Shown here: positions 8,055 to 15,772 of the stretch, one piece after another
Layout: every line of letters starts with the position of its first letter
Position numbering within the stretch: the first letter of the stretch is position 1
Source of the DNA: Verrucomicrobiales bacterium
Lineage (GTDB): Bacteria > Verrucomicrobiota > Verrucomicrobiia > Limisphaerales > J093
Length of the DNA: 64,000 nucleotides
Assembly (NCBI GenBank): GCA_024233215.1
Contig: JACKPW010000025.1
Span: 9,222-73,221 of the forward strand
Reading direction: 5' to 3'
Made by a program: the position numbers and the translations under genes
Notes under the pieces: generated by a model
What the model was told of the DNA's origin: nothing
The model's input: only the letters and a program-made list of their open reading frames with translations
Databases searched by the model: none

Positions 8055-9106
8055 GGCGTGACGACAATACGAGGCCTGGCCGACTTCACAATCCGGCCGA
8101 TGACGGCCGCGCAGAGGACCTTCGACCTCGCAAGCACGGCCAGCGCGGCCGGGAGTTTGCCGGGCCGGATGCAAAGCAACAGGCCGCCGCTGGTCTGGGC
8201 GTCCGCCAGCAGGAGTTGTTGTGCTTCGCTGACCGGGTGGCTGAACCCGGTGAATTCAGACGCCGTGCGCAGATTCGCCTTCGTGCCCCCCGGAACACAA
8301 CCGGCCTCCAGCAATCGCCACACGGCGGGTGCGATGGCCGGCACCTTGGTGGCATGCAGCTCGGCACCCACCCCGCTGGCCCGGCAGAGCGATCCCAGGT
8401 GCCCCAGCAAACCGAACCCGGTGACATCCGTTCCGGCCCGCGCCAGCCCGCGTTCCGCCAGGTCGGCACCCACGACATTCAGCCCGCGCATGAGATTCAC
8501 GGCGCGGCGCGCGAGGGCAGGGGACGCCACACCGCGCTTGATGCCGGTGGTGACAATCCCGGTGCCCAGCGGTTTGGTCAGCACCAGGTAATCGCCCGGC
8601 CGGGCGCTGGCATTCGTAATGAGGCGCCGCGGATGCACGAGCCCCGTCACCGACAGCCCGTAGACCGGTTCCGGGTTCTTGATGCTGTGACCGCCGACCA
8701 CGAGGCAGCCGGCTTCGGCCGCCTTGGCCTGGCCGCCTTTCAGAATCCGCGCGATCACCTCGGGCGGAAGCTCGTCCTCGGGCATGCCGACGATGTTGAG
8801 CGCCGTGATCGGACGGCCGCCCATGGCATAGACATCCGACAACGCGTTGGCGGCCGCGATCTGGCCGTAGACATACGGGTCATCCACGATGGGCGTGAAG
8901 AAATCCACCGTCTGCACGAGCGCGCGATCGCGATCCAGACGAAACACCCCCGCGTCATCGGCGGTGGAGGCGCTGACGAGCAGTCTGGGATCCGTTTGCT
9001 GAGGAAGCCGACGCAGGACCTGCGTCAGGGCCGACTGGCCGAGCTTGGCCGCTCAGCCGGCACACGAGGCCATGGTGGTCAATCGAAGAATGTCCTCCCG
9101 CGTCAT
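8051..9106 (-). CDS. selD: Selenide, water dikinase (SelD), itself a selenoprotein with in-frame UGA
   Basis: 351-aa selenophosphate synthetase that makes the selenium donor for SelA. Read from ATG 9106, codon 18 is TGA (9053-9055) in the context S-C-A-G-U-A-A-K, the catalytic Cys/Sec loop of SelD, with K21 just after. Translation then continues in frame into VDFFTPIVDDPYVYGQIAAAN and the rest of a full-length SelD. If TGA is read as stop, only a 298-aa fragment lacking the catalytic loop remains. ATG 9106 is preceded by a near-perfect Shine-Dalgarno (AAGGAGGTGA, ending about 7 nt upstream). A SECIS-like hairpin lies 32 nt after the UGA. First gene of selD-selA. Confidence 0.93.
9010..9026 (-). 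promoter_or_regulatory. SECIS-like hairpin in selD mRNA
   Basis: On the minus strand GACGCA (9026-9021), loop GGTCC (9020-9016), TGCGTC (9015-9010) form a perfect 6-bp stem with a 5-nt apical loop carrying the GGU feature of the E. coli fdhF SECIS (GGUCU). The loop starts 32 nt after the UGA codon. As I recall, bacterial SECIS loops lie roughly 16-37 nt downstream, so this is towards the far end. Inferred to recruit SelB for Sec insertion at codon 18. Confidence 0.8.
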
Positions 9107-9149
9107 CGTGCATCACCTCCTTTCGTGAAGGCTCGAAACCCGAACCGTC

Positions 9150-9174
9150 GTAGCCGCCGACGTCAGTCGGCGCA
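9150..9174. repeat. Solitary arm of the palindromic repeat
   Basis: 25-bp copy of the arm found at 2779 and 2889 (begins GTAGCCGCCGAC, ends GGCGCA). No inverted partner is found next to it. It lies about 44 bp upstream of the selD start codon, so it may fall within the selD promoter region or leader. Confidence 0.7.
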
Positions 9175-10120
9175 TTTCCATCGAAACGAAATGCCAGCAG
9201 CGCATCCGCATCATCACGGCGCTTGCGAGGTTCGTTGGACCCGTCCGTCCGGGGTCCCCGACCTGTAACGGGCGGCAGCGGCCAAACGAATGGGAACCAG
9301 CTTACGTCGGCCGGCCGAAGCCCCGGAATCGTCCGGGCGTGGGTCCCGACCGGCCGCATGACGTTCCGTCGTTCGTTGCATGGGCCGCAGCCTATGGCAC
9401 CCGGCCTGCCAGGCCAAGCAGCCGTTCTCATTTTGGCACCGGCGATTGACTTGATTCCTCGATGAGAGACGGGCAGGGTCGGTCCCTCCATGCAGGCCGG
9501 TGCCCAGACCGAAGTGTCAGAAGGCCGCGACGTTGGCGCTTGCCGCGGGTCTTTCGGGCTGGCTACGAACCACCGGTGGCCGCCCATCGCAAGCTGCAGA
9601 TTCCTGAGCCTGCTGGCTCTCCTTCTGATTCCGGCCGCGGTCTGCGTCATGGTGCTCAGGGTGCACGGAGGGGAGGACGGGCTCTTAACCCCAAGACGAA
9701 CGCCTTCCCCGACACCATTCGCGGTTTCAAGCACGTTGGGCAGCACTGGTACGCATGGGCTCAACCCGAGAATCCGCTGACGCTCACGCGGCAGTACGAG
9801 GGAAACAAGACCGCCGACGCGAAGGAGCAGACGAACGGCAGCGCCTCGTCTGGTCCAGAAGGAAACCAAACGCCCACCGACTAGAATCCCTCCATAAAGG
9901 AGTCAGAAAGGAGTCAGACCTGGCGAATGGCAGAACTCTGCTCACCCCTCAACTCCCCGTGCTTCTGCCGATCGAGGGACAGCAGGTCGGCCCCGTGGGT
10001 CCTCGTTCCCATGCGCGAGGAGCAGCGCCTGACGGCCACGTTTCTTTAGGGTGATGGGTCGCGCCGGGGGAATCGAACCGCAGCTTGCGACGGCGGCGGC
10101 AGAACGGCCTCTCCTGAATG
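9175..10120. other. Stretch without a supported gene
   Basis: No reading frame here shows a recognisable family or good start context. A 140-codon plus-strand frame (9462-9884) ends with a somewhat protein-like stretch (FPDTIRGFKHVGQHWYAW), but its N-terminal part is low complexity and unconvincing; it could be a gene remnant. A short direct repeat AAAGGAGTCAGA occurs at about 9896-9918. No tRNA, terminator or IS ends were found. Confidence 0.4.
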
Positions 10121-10459
10121 TCAACCTTGAGGACTGCCCCCTGTGACGGATCGGGCAAGGCCGAAGGATCCTGCCTCATTGCGGGTGCCTGGATCGTTCA
10201 GGTGCTCCGCGATCCATTGACGTTCCTCCTGCGCGGTGTGAAACCACTCTGCGGATTCGCGACGCTTCAGCGGTGTCAGATTCAGGTATCCCTACGCCGT
10301 GAAGGTGTAGGCGTAGACCGCGTACATGCGTCGCCCTTGAGAGTCCGTGCCAAGGATTTCGTGTTGCAGCAGGGGGGTGTCGCCGATCCTGCCAACAAAT
10401 TCCTCGAAGGGACTTCGAGTCGCTTCCGGCAACCACAGTTCGAGTTTGCCTTCGGCCAG
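10121..10459 (-). pseudogene. Decayed gene with in-frame TAG
   Basis: One minus-strand frame reads as plausible protein on both sides of a TAG at about 10292: KLELWLPEATRSPFEEFVG...YAVYAYTFTA, stop, then GYLNLTPLKRRESAEWFHTA...IAEHLNDPG up to a TGA at 10121. No ATG/GTG start is seen close to the beginning (about 10459). I do not recognise the family. Either a nonsense-mutated remnant, or the gene ends at the TAG and the continuation is chance. It lies directly behind the secreted repeat protein gene. Confidence 0.35.
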
Positions 10460-10466
10460 AGATCCG

Positions 10467-11426
10467 TCAGTCGCCGCAGTTCGGTAACGTCGACAGGGTG
10501 ATCGTCCCACCTCCAACGGGGAGCGGGCTGTTTGCATTAAACACCACAATGGCGTAGCTCACCGTATCGGCGGAGGTGAACGTCAGGGAGACTTCCTCGC
10601 GATACGCGGCCGGGTCGTTGCCGTCCTCGTCGAAGGTCAAGGTCAGGAGCCCCGTGTCGGATCCAGTTTTTGTATACGTCCAGTTGCCGGGTTCCTGCCC
10701 CAGGGCGCCATCGAACAAGAAGCGGTGGTTTGCTGAGAAGCAGTTGTTGAGGATGCTCTTTCCGTCAACAACGCCAGCGAAAGCGGCCGCATCAGGTGCG
10801 AGGTCCGTCGGCGCGGTCCATTCCGGAAGAGTCGAGAGGACAATGGTCCCGTTGCCAACCGGGGTGGGGGTGCCAGCATCGAAGATCGTGACAACATAGT
10901 CGACGGTGTCAACGGAAGTGAAAACCAGACCGATCTCCTCCCGATAGATCGCCGGATTGTTGGCATCCTCGTCGAAAGTGAGCACCAGGAGTCCCGTTCC
11001 CTTCCCGGTCTTGCTGTAACCCCAATTCCCGGGTTCAGGGCCGGAGACCCCGTCGAAGAAGAAACGATTATCGGCGGAAGCGCAGTTGTTGAGGATGTTC
11101 TTCCCATCGACAAAAGCAGCGAACTCCGCCGGCGATGGCGCGAGCTCGAATTCCCGGACTTGGAAGAACCGCACGGCGAGGCCATCCGTTGGGAATGGCC
11201 TGGTCTCCGGTGAGCCGTCTCCCAACGATGTGTGGTGGGGGCCGGTCCAGCCACCCGGCTCGAGACTCGTTGATGCCCAGACTTCGTAGAAGCAGCCTGA
11301 TTGTGTGGGGTACGAGATGATCACACCCTCAGCCGACTGGGAGATCGTAACCTCCAGCGCCTCTGCGGGAAGAAGCAAGGAGACCGCGGCGACAATTCCT
11401 ATATAAGTAAGACGATTCATCATCAT
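10467..11426 (-). CDS. Secreted protein with two internal repeats, function unknown
   Basis: 319-aa protein with an N-terminal signal peptide (MMMNRLTYIGIVAAVSLLLPAE). A segment at about 25-92 resembles the fibronectin/'financial-style' beta modules seen in verrucomicrobial secreted proteins (SGCFYEVWASTSLEPGGW). Two about 100-aa repeats follow (about 97-200 and 211-314), each with DGK.ILNNC, RF.FDG, EPGNW.Y.KTG, GLL.LTFDED and YREE motifs, ending STLP. Each repeat has one conserved Cys. Three consecutive ATGs (11426, 11423, 11420) make the exact start uncertain; longer in-frame extensions lack a leader. The last codons and flanking sequence are duplicated at 13045. Likely an extracellular or envelope protein; no enzyme motif seen. 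Confidence 0.7.
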   Translation of the reverse strand: MMMNRLTYIGIVAAVSLLLPAEALEVTISQSAEGVIISYPTQSGCFYEVWASTSLEPGGWTGPHHTSLGDGSPETRPFPTDGLAVRFFQVREFELAPSPAEFAAFVDGKNILNNCASADNRFFFDGVSGPEPGNWGYSKTGKGTGLLVLTFDEDANNPAIYREEIGLVFTSVDTVDYVVTIFDAGTPTPVGNGTIVLSTLPEWTAPTDLAPDAAAFAGVVDGKSILNNCFSANHRFLFDGALGQEPGNWTYTKTGSDTGLLTLTFDEDGNDPAAYREEVSLTFTSADTVSYAIVVFNANSPLPVGGGTITLSTLPNCGD

Positions 11427-11587
11427 TACGACAGCGAACGCTAGGGTTGGCGCATGGACGGGGCAAGTCCATTCTTGACAGCCCATTCTTGCCGGGGAGC
11501 TGGGGGAAAACGCAATCGGTTGGGTCCTCGGTGGCCTCAAAGGGGCGCCGGTACGTCGCGGTAGGCGCGACCACATCACGCGGCTGA

Positions 11588-11674
11588 TCAGGCAGCAAAG
11601 CGGGTGGAGATCAGTCCGACTATCGCCACGGCCGCAAGGAGCGGTAGCAGAAAGCCAACGGTTTCGGACCGCAT
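11588..11674 (-). CDS. Possible 28-aa hydrophobic microprotein
   Basis: A short frame from ATG 11674 encodes 28 residues consisting almost entirely of one membrane helix (GFLLPLLAAVAIVGLI) with R after it. It sits in the gap between the DUF4143 ATPase gene and the secreted repeat protein gene on the same strand. No homology argument and no clear ribosome binding site; may be chance. Confidence 0.2.
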   Translation of the reverse strand: MRSETVGFLLPLLAAVAIVGLISTRFAA

Positions 11675-11689
11675 TGTGCCACCGCCTCG

Positions 11690-12859
11690 CTATCCCCTCG
11701 GGGCGTTTCCGATCCCTGCGTCTGTCAGCCGTGCTTGCAGGTTGGTGATGCCCACTGCTTCGGTCCGGTCGTTCATGGGGTAGGACTCTCGGCCGGGATA
11801 GACCACGAACAACCGTTCCAGCCGCAAGTCGTGCAACGCAGTGTGCATCGACTTCGTCATCGAGGGGGCGTCTCCATACTTGAACTCGAAGCCATACCTA
11901 CGGCCCTTCGAGTGGACCAGCAGGTCCAGCTCCGCGCCGGCATGCGTTGCCCAGAACCAGGCGTCCCGGTCCCCGGTGAGTTGCAGCACCTGTTCGAGCG
12001 CAAAGCCCTCCCACGACGCGCCCAGTTTCGGATGCGCTTCCAGATCGGCAAACTCCTCCACCCGGAGCAGGCAGTGCAGCAAACCGGAATCCCGCAGGTA
12101 GATTTTGGGTGACTTCACCTGCCGCTTGCTCAGGTTTTCATACCAGGGCGCAAGCTGCCGCACCATGAACGTCGAACTCAGGATGTCCAGGTACCTGCGC
12201 ATCGTTGGTTCGGAGGTGGACATCGACCGCGCCAGCTCCGACCCTTTCCACACCTGCCCATGATAGTGGGTCAGCATTGTCCAGAACCGCCGCAATGCCG
12301 TTGCCGGGATGGTGATGCCGAGTTGAGGCATGTCTCGCTCAAGCAACGTCCGGACGAACTCCTCCTGCCATTCCCGGCTAGAACCATCCGTTGCCGCGAG
12401 ATGCGCCAGAGGGAATCCGCCTCGCCACCAGAGCGTCCGCCAGTTGCTGTTGCCCACTTCCTCGAGATTGAACCCGGACACATCCACCAGGGCCACGCGG
12501 CCTGCCAGCGACTCCGACACGCCCCGGACCAATCCGGGCGATGCGCTGCCGGTCAGGAGGAATCGTGCTCGGACCGGCTTTCGGTCGGCCAGCACGCGCA
12601 GCAGAGCGAACAGCTCCGGCTGGCGTTGCACCTCGTCCAGTACCACCAATCCGCTCAACCGTTCCAAGGCTGCTTTCGGTTCGGCCAGTCGTGCCCGGGC
12701 GTCGATGTCCTCCAGATCAAAGAAGTGGCTTGGCTGCCTGCCGGCTATGGTCCGGGCCAGCGTCGTCTTGCCCACCTGCCTCGGTCCCAGCACGGAAACG
12801 ACCGGGAACCGCTTCAGTCGTCCCTCGATTGTATCCAGATACCGTGTTCGTTCAATCAT
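11690..12859 (-). CDS. AAA ATPase with C-terminal DUF4143
   Basis: 389-aa protein of the AAA_14/DUF4143 group. N-terminal P-loop GPRQVGKTT (about 25-33), Walker B-like LVVLDEVQ (about 70) and sensor LLTGSAS. A winged-helix-like middle part follows, then DUF4143 (about 200-350), whose end carries a PD-(D/E)XK-like segment (AGAELDLLVHSKGRRYGFEFKYG). Members are widespread, often in accessory regions, and of uncertain function; links to toxin-antitoxin-like or defence roles are only suggestions. It stands alone here between a secreted protein gene and selC, so context gives no partner. Confidence 0.88.
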   Translation of the reverse strand: MIERTRYLDTIEGRLKRFPVVSVLGPRQVGKTTLARTIAGRQPSHFFDLEDIDARARLAEPKAALERLSGLVVLDEVQRQPELFALLRVLADRKPVRARFLLTGSASPGLVRGVSESLAGRVALVDVSGFNLEEVGNSNWRTLWWRGGFPLAHLAATDGSSREWQEEFVRTLLERDMPQLGITIPATALRRFWTMLTHYHGQVWKGSELARSMSTSEPTMRRYLDILSSTFMVRQLAPWYENLSKRQVKSPKIYLRDSGLLHCLLRVEEFADLEAHPKLGASWEGFALEQVLQLTGDRDAWFWATHAGAELDLLVHSKGRRYGFEFKYGDAPSMTKSMHTALHDLRLERLFVVYPGRESYPMNDRTEAVGITNLQARLTDAGIGNAPRG

Positions 12860-13044
12860 CGCTCAATTGCGTTCCTTGAAAACTAAAAGGAAACCTTTTG
12901 ATGTTCAAGGAAGTCTTGCGAGGGATCGTCGGTCGACACGGCGGATTTCTGAACATGGGTGACCAACTGAACCGGAACGACCAGGCATCGAGAGAGCGCG
13001 AGGGGTACCGGGCCCTCCGCGCCTTGGGGGAGATTGTCGGACGG

Positions 13045-13083
13045 AGATCAGTCAGTCGCCCCAGTTGGGTAACGTCGACAGGG
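13045..13083 (-). repeat. Duplicated 39-bp gene tail
   Basis: Matches 10460-10498 at 36 of 39 positions. That copy spans the last codons and stop of the secreted repeat protein gene (STLPNCGD-stop). Here it would encode STLPNWGD-stop on the minus strand without a gene attached, and it begins about 39 nt beyond the tRNA-Sec 3' end. Probably a remnant of a second copy of that gene. The surrounding 12860-13121 shows nothing else. Confidence 0.6.
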
Positions 13084-13121
13084 CGCGAATTGCGCCAAAA
13101 GTCTCGTTACCCGGAGGGTAC

Positions 13122-13218
13122 TGGCGGAGAGGGAGCGGATCGAACACTCCTGCCGACGGATCGCGCCGGCACAACGGTTTTGAAGACCGCGGGGGCCACC
13201 AGGCACCCTTCACTCTCC
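13122..13218 (-). tRNA. selC: tRNA-Sec (anticodon TCA)
   Basis: 97-nt gene, far longer than ordinary tRNAs. Anticodon loop CTTCAAA with stem GCGGT/ACCGT; long variable arm TGCCGGCG/CGTCGGCA (8 bp, one G-U, loop CGATC); T-loop TTCGATC; encoded discriminator G and CCA (GCCA, ending at 13122). The acceptor stem starts GGAGAGTG and pairs with CCCTCTCC except for one T opposite C. The D-arm is extended (GGG-T-GCC, loop TGGT, GGC-CCC) with a bulged T. From T-loop to discriminator there are 12 nt rather than the 13 of canonical bacterial 8+5 tRNA-Sec. The UCA anticodon, long variable arm and neighbouring selA, selD and UGA-containing genes make tRNA-Sec secure; the two irregular T positions leave a small chance that it is degenerate. 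Confidence 0.9.
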
Positions 13219-13410
13219 TCGGCGAACGCGACGTTCTTCGTGCACCGGTGCTTCGGTGCTTCGGTGCGTTCGCTGTCACGCTGAGTTCCGGTCCGCCAGC
13301 ACCCGACGCTCCGGTGGGGCTGCCGAATGGAATTCGGCGATACAGCCGATCAGATATCTGCGCTCCAAGCAGTTGCGCGTCCAGCCCGGATCGGTACTGA
13401 GATACTCCGG

Positions 13411-13647
13411 CTAAAGCAGCTTCTTGACGTCCCGGACGACCGCGTCCGGGTCCGGGAACTGGCCCGTCGCCTTCTTGGAGTAGACGCTCCGGCCATCGAC
13501 ACTGATTTCAAAAACGCCCCCGATGGACGGGATCAGCTTGACCGATCCCAGGTTCAACTTGAACTCCATGATTTTCACCGCCAGACCGACGGCGTGGGGT
13601 TCGTAGTTTCAAGCCGCGCAGTATTCGATGATGACTTCCGGTTTCAT
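13411..13647 (-). CDS. SelW/Rdx-like selenoprotein with CxxU motif
   Basis: 78-aa protein read through TGA at codon 13 (13609-13611): MKPEVIIEYCAA-U-NYEPHAVGLA..., then a GGVFEISVDG strand region and the end PDAVVRDVKKLL. The N-terminal beta strand followed by C-x-x-U and NYxxxA, and the G.FE...G...S K..G.FP segment, fit the Rdx (SelW/SelT/SelH-like) thioredoxin-fold family, whose members are typically 75-100 aa. The motif suggests a redox role. A GGUCU-loop hairpin follows the UGA. AAGAGA precedes ATG 13647. It lies 192 bp upstream of selC on the same strand. Conventional gene calling would miss it because of the UGA; no continuous frame exists otherwise. Confidence 0.9.
13576..13594 (-). 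promoter_or_regulatory. SECIS-like hairpin in the SelW-like mRNA
   Basis: On the minus strand CGCCGTC (13594-13588), loop GGTCT (13587-13583), GGCGGTG (13582-13576) make a 7-bp stem (with two G-U pairs). The apical loop is identical to that of the E. coli fdhF SECIS. The loop begins 21 nt after the UGA, a typical bacterial distance. Confidence 0.85.
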
Positions 13648-13791
13648 AATCTCTTGCCACCGAGGGTAGCAGCAAGGGTTTCGACGTCAAGCGACGGGAG
13701 GCGACGGGAGGCGAACGCGACGGGGCGCGTGGGCGGACGTCGACGTGCGGGCTTCCTCCGGCGCATCCCATGGCCTAGGCTGCTGCCGAAG

Positions 13792-14658
13792 ATGACGAGT
13801 CACACTGCCACCGCTGCTTTTCTGGAGAGCGCCCGGGGAGGGCGGGTCGCGGTTCCCGGGAACCTGACGTTGGGGCGCGGGGAACCGGCGGAATTGGGCC
13901 TGAATGACGGTCGGGTTTCCCGACGGCACGCGTTGATCCATCAGCAGGGCGAGGGGGAGTTCTGGTTGGTCGACCTCGGCAGCCGGAACGGCACGTACCT
14001 CAATGACTGCCGGGTGCAGCAGCCGATTCGGCTCCAGGATGGCGATCGACTGGGTCTGGGACCGTTCGGCCTGGTCTTCCGACAAGGCGAGGTGCCCGCA
14101 ACCGACAGTGTCGAGGAGGCCGCGCTGGCAATGACGGTGGTGGATCTGAGGTCGGCGTGCTGCTGGCTCCTGGTGGCGGACGTCATCGGGTCGACGGCGC
14201 AGATTCGCGATAACCCACCGGATCAGCAGGCCATGAAGATGGGGCGCTGGTTCCTGCATTGTCGGCAGGCAATCGAGTCCGCCCAGGGGATGATGAACAA
14301 GTATCTGGGCGACGGTTTCCTCGCCTACTGGCCGGCCAACGAACGCACCATCGAGGGGGTGGGACGTGCGCTACAGTCGCTGCGGCAACTTCAGGATGCG
14401 AACGACCCGCCGTTCCGCATGGTGTTGCACTGCGGCGATGTCATGTTGGGCGGGGCGGCCTCTCTCGGGGAGGAGAGCCTGTTTGGTCCGGAGGTGAATT
14501 TTGTGTTCCGGATGGAGAAATTGGCCGCAGGGCTGACGCAGTCGCGGTTACTGAGCGAGGCCGCCCGCCAACGTCTTGGAGACCGCGTGTCGGCGGTGGA
14601 CGCCGGGGGGCATGGGTTGCCGGGATTCGACGGGACGCACCGGTTCTATTCGTGTTGA
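13792..14658 (+). CDS. FHA domain-class III nucleotide cyclase protein
   Basis: 288-aa cytosolic protein. An FHA phosphothreonine-binding domain occupies about 15-90 (TLGRGEPAELGLNDGRVSRRHA...DLGSRNGTYLND). A class III adenylate/guanylate cyclase catalytic domain follows (about 120-265): metal-binding LVADVIGST, the KYLGDGFLAYW segment with the second acidic residue, and the HCGDVMLGG strand. Start ATG 13792 is chosen because the FHA domain begins just after it; the frame is open further upstream but that part looks non-coding and overlaps the SelW-like gene region. It may couple Ser/Thr kinase signals to cyclic nucleotide production. The 3' end overlaps the convergent CarH-like gene by 13 bp. 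Confidence 0.85.
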   Translation: MTSHTATAAFLESARGGRVAVPGNLTLGRGEPAELGLNDGRVSRRHALIHQQGEGEFWLVDLGSRNGTYLNDCRVQQPIRLQDGDRLGLGPFGLVFRQGEVPATDSVEEAALAMTVVDLRSACCWLLVADVIGSTAQIRDNPPDQQAMKMGRWFLHCRQAIESAQGMMNKYLGDGFLAYWPANERTIEGVGRALQSLRQLQDANDPPFRMVLHCGDVMLGGAASLGEESLFGPEVNFVFRMEKLAAGLTQSRLLSEAARQRLGDRVSAVDAGGHGLPGFDGTHRFYSC

Positions 14659-15584
14659 GTCAGCCCCGGGGGGGCGGTGACGGAGTCGAGGATGGCGTAG
14701 AGGTCGTCGAGGTCGGCCGCGGTGTGGGCGCCCACTTCGCCCAGAACGTCGCGGTAGGCGCCTGCGGCACGGCCTCCTGCCAGCAGGGCGACCTTCCGTG
14801 AAAGGAGTTCTCGGAGCAATCGGAGTTCGTCGGCCAGGCGGGGGTCGTCCTTCGGATAGACCAGGCTCAGTGCCACCGCGCGGGCCTGCGTGCGGTGTGC
14901 GGCGCCCACGATCTCCGCCGGCGGCAGGCAGGTTCCCAGGTAGGTCACACGCCAACCGTGTCCCGCCGCCGCGGCGGCCACCAGCACGGCGCCGAGTTCG
15001 TGCAACTGGCCTGAGGGCGTCGCCACCACCAGCATCGGCGCGGAGGCATGACCGGCGTAGGGACGGGCGGCGGCGGCGAGATGCAGCCGGATCACGGCGC
15101 TCGCGAAATGCTCCTCCGCGGCGGTGAGTTCGCCCCGCTGCCAGAGATTCCCGATGCGCTCGGTCAACGGGGTGACAACCTGCCGGAGCAACCCCTGAAT
15201 CCCAAGCGACACCCCGGCATCCCGGAGAGCGGCCTCCAGGGCCGGTTGATCCAAATTGCGGGTCGCCGCCAGGCAACGCTCGATGACCTCGCCGCTGGCG
15301 AGTGCGCCCACCCGGGAGGGCGTGGCAACCGTCCGGGTCTTCGCGGTGAGGTCCTGCAGCTCCTTCGTGGTCAGGGTGGCGATCAGACCAATGCTGTGCC
15401 CGAACTCGGTGGCGGCGCGGAGCAGCGTGAGACGTTCCACGTCCCCTTCACTGTAGCGTCGTCGGTTGCTTTCCGACCGGATGGGCTCCACCACGCCATA
15501 GCGCTTCTCCCAGGCGCGGATGACGTGGGGACTCAGGCCGGTCCGACGGGACACGGCACGGATCGAATGGGTTGCCTCGTTCAC
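14646..15584 (-). CDS. CarH/LitR-type B12-dependent photoreceptor repressor (MerR family)
   Basis: About 312-aa regulator. N-terminal MerR winged helix (about 5-75: SIRAVSRRTGLSPHVIRAWEKRYG...NRRRYSEGD), a helical B12-binding linker domain (about 90-170), and a Rossmann B12-binding domain (about 180-300). The CarH/LitR signature W-x9-EH is present (W-QRGELTAAE-EH), and the histidine of the cobalamin-binding loop is seen in GQLHELG. Known family members bind adenosylcobalamin in the dark, repress carotenoid genes and release DNA in light. It is divergent from the sigma factor and next to a carotenoid operon, matching that role. No ATG is available; GTG 15584 is preferred because it begins just before the MerR helix. 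Confidence 0.87.
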   Translation of the reverse strand: MNEATHSIRAVSRRTGLSPHVIRAWEKRYGVVEPIRSESNRRRYSEGDVERLTLLRAATEFGHSIGLIATLTTKELQDLTAKTRTVATPSRVGALASGEVIERCLAATRNLDQPALEAALRDAGVSLGIQGLLRQVVTPLTERIGNLWQRGELTAAEEHFASAVIRLHLAAAARPYAGHASAPMLVVATPSGQLHELGAVLVAAAAAGHGWRVTYLGTCLPPAEIVGAAHRTQARAVALSLVYPKDDPRLADELRLLRELLSRKVALLAGGRAAGAYRDVLGEVGAHTAADLDDLYAILDSVTAPPGLTQHE

Positions 15585-15592
15585 GGTGAAAG

Positions 15593-15671
15593 TTGACACA
15601 AGTTGGACATAATCCAAATCGATCACCAGATGAGACGCTCGCAAGCAGTTTGTCAACAAACATCTACAAAC
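15593..15671. promoter_or_regulatory. Divergent control region with TnnACA repeats, possible CarH operator
   Basis: The gap between the CarH-like gene and the sigma factor holds four TnnACA hexamers: TTGACA (15593) and TGGACA (15604), 11 bp apart, and TCAACA (15653) and TCTACA (15663), 10 bp apart. It also holds two small palindromes (TTGGA-N5-TCCAA at 15603-15617; GTTTGT-CA-ACAAAC at 15648-15661). Thermus CarH binds direct repeats of an ACA-containing 11-mer, so these are candidate sites; this is inference. A strong GGAGGAGGTG lies at 15675 but is not next to the sigma-factor ATG. Confidence 0.4.
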
Positions 15672-15772
15672 CCGGAGGAGGTGTTAAACCGAATTCTGAA
15701 CATATCTTAAACAAATCTTTGACAAATGCTCGTTTGTTAGACACCTTGTTCCCAGACAAAACGAGCAAGACG

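Noticed and set aside
8051..8947. SelD beginning at 8947 as a 298-aa protein
   Set aside because: Would lack the catalytic Sec/Cys loop; the UGA read-through version has a strong ribosome-binding site and SECIS-like hairpin.
10040..10090. tRNA-like GGTTCGATTCCCCC on the minus strand
   Set aside because: The T-loop-like sequence is not flanked by a pairing T-stem or acceptor stem, and no cloverleaf can be built.
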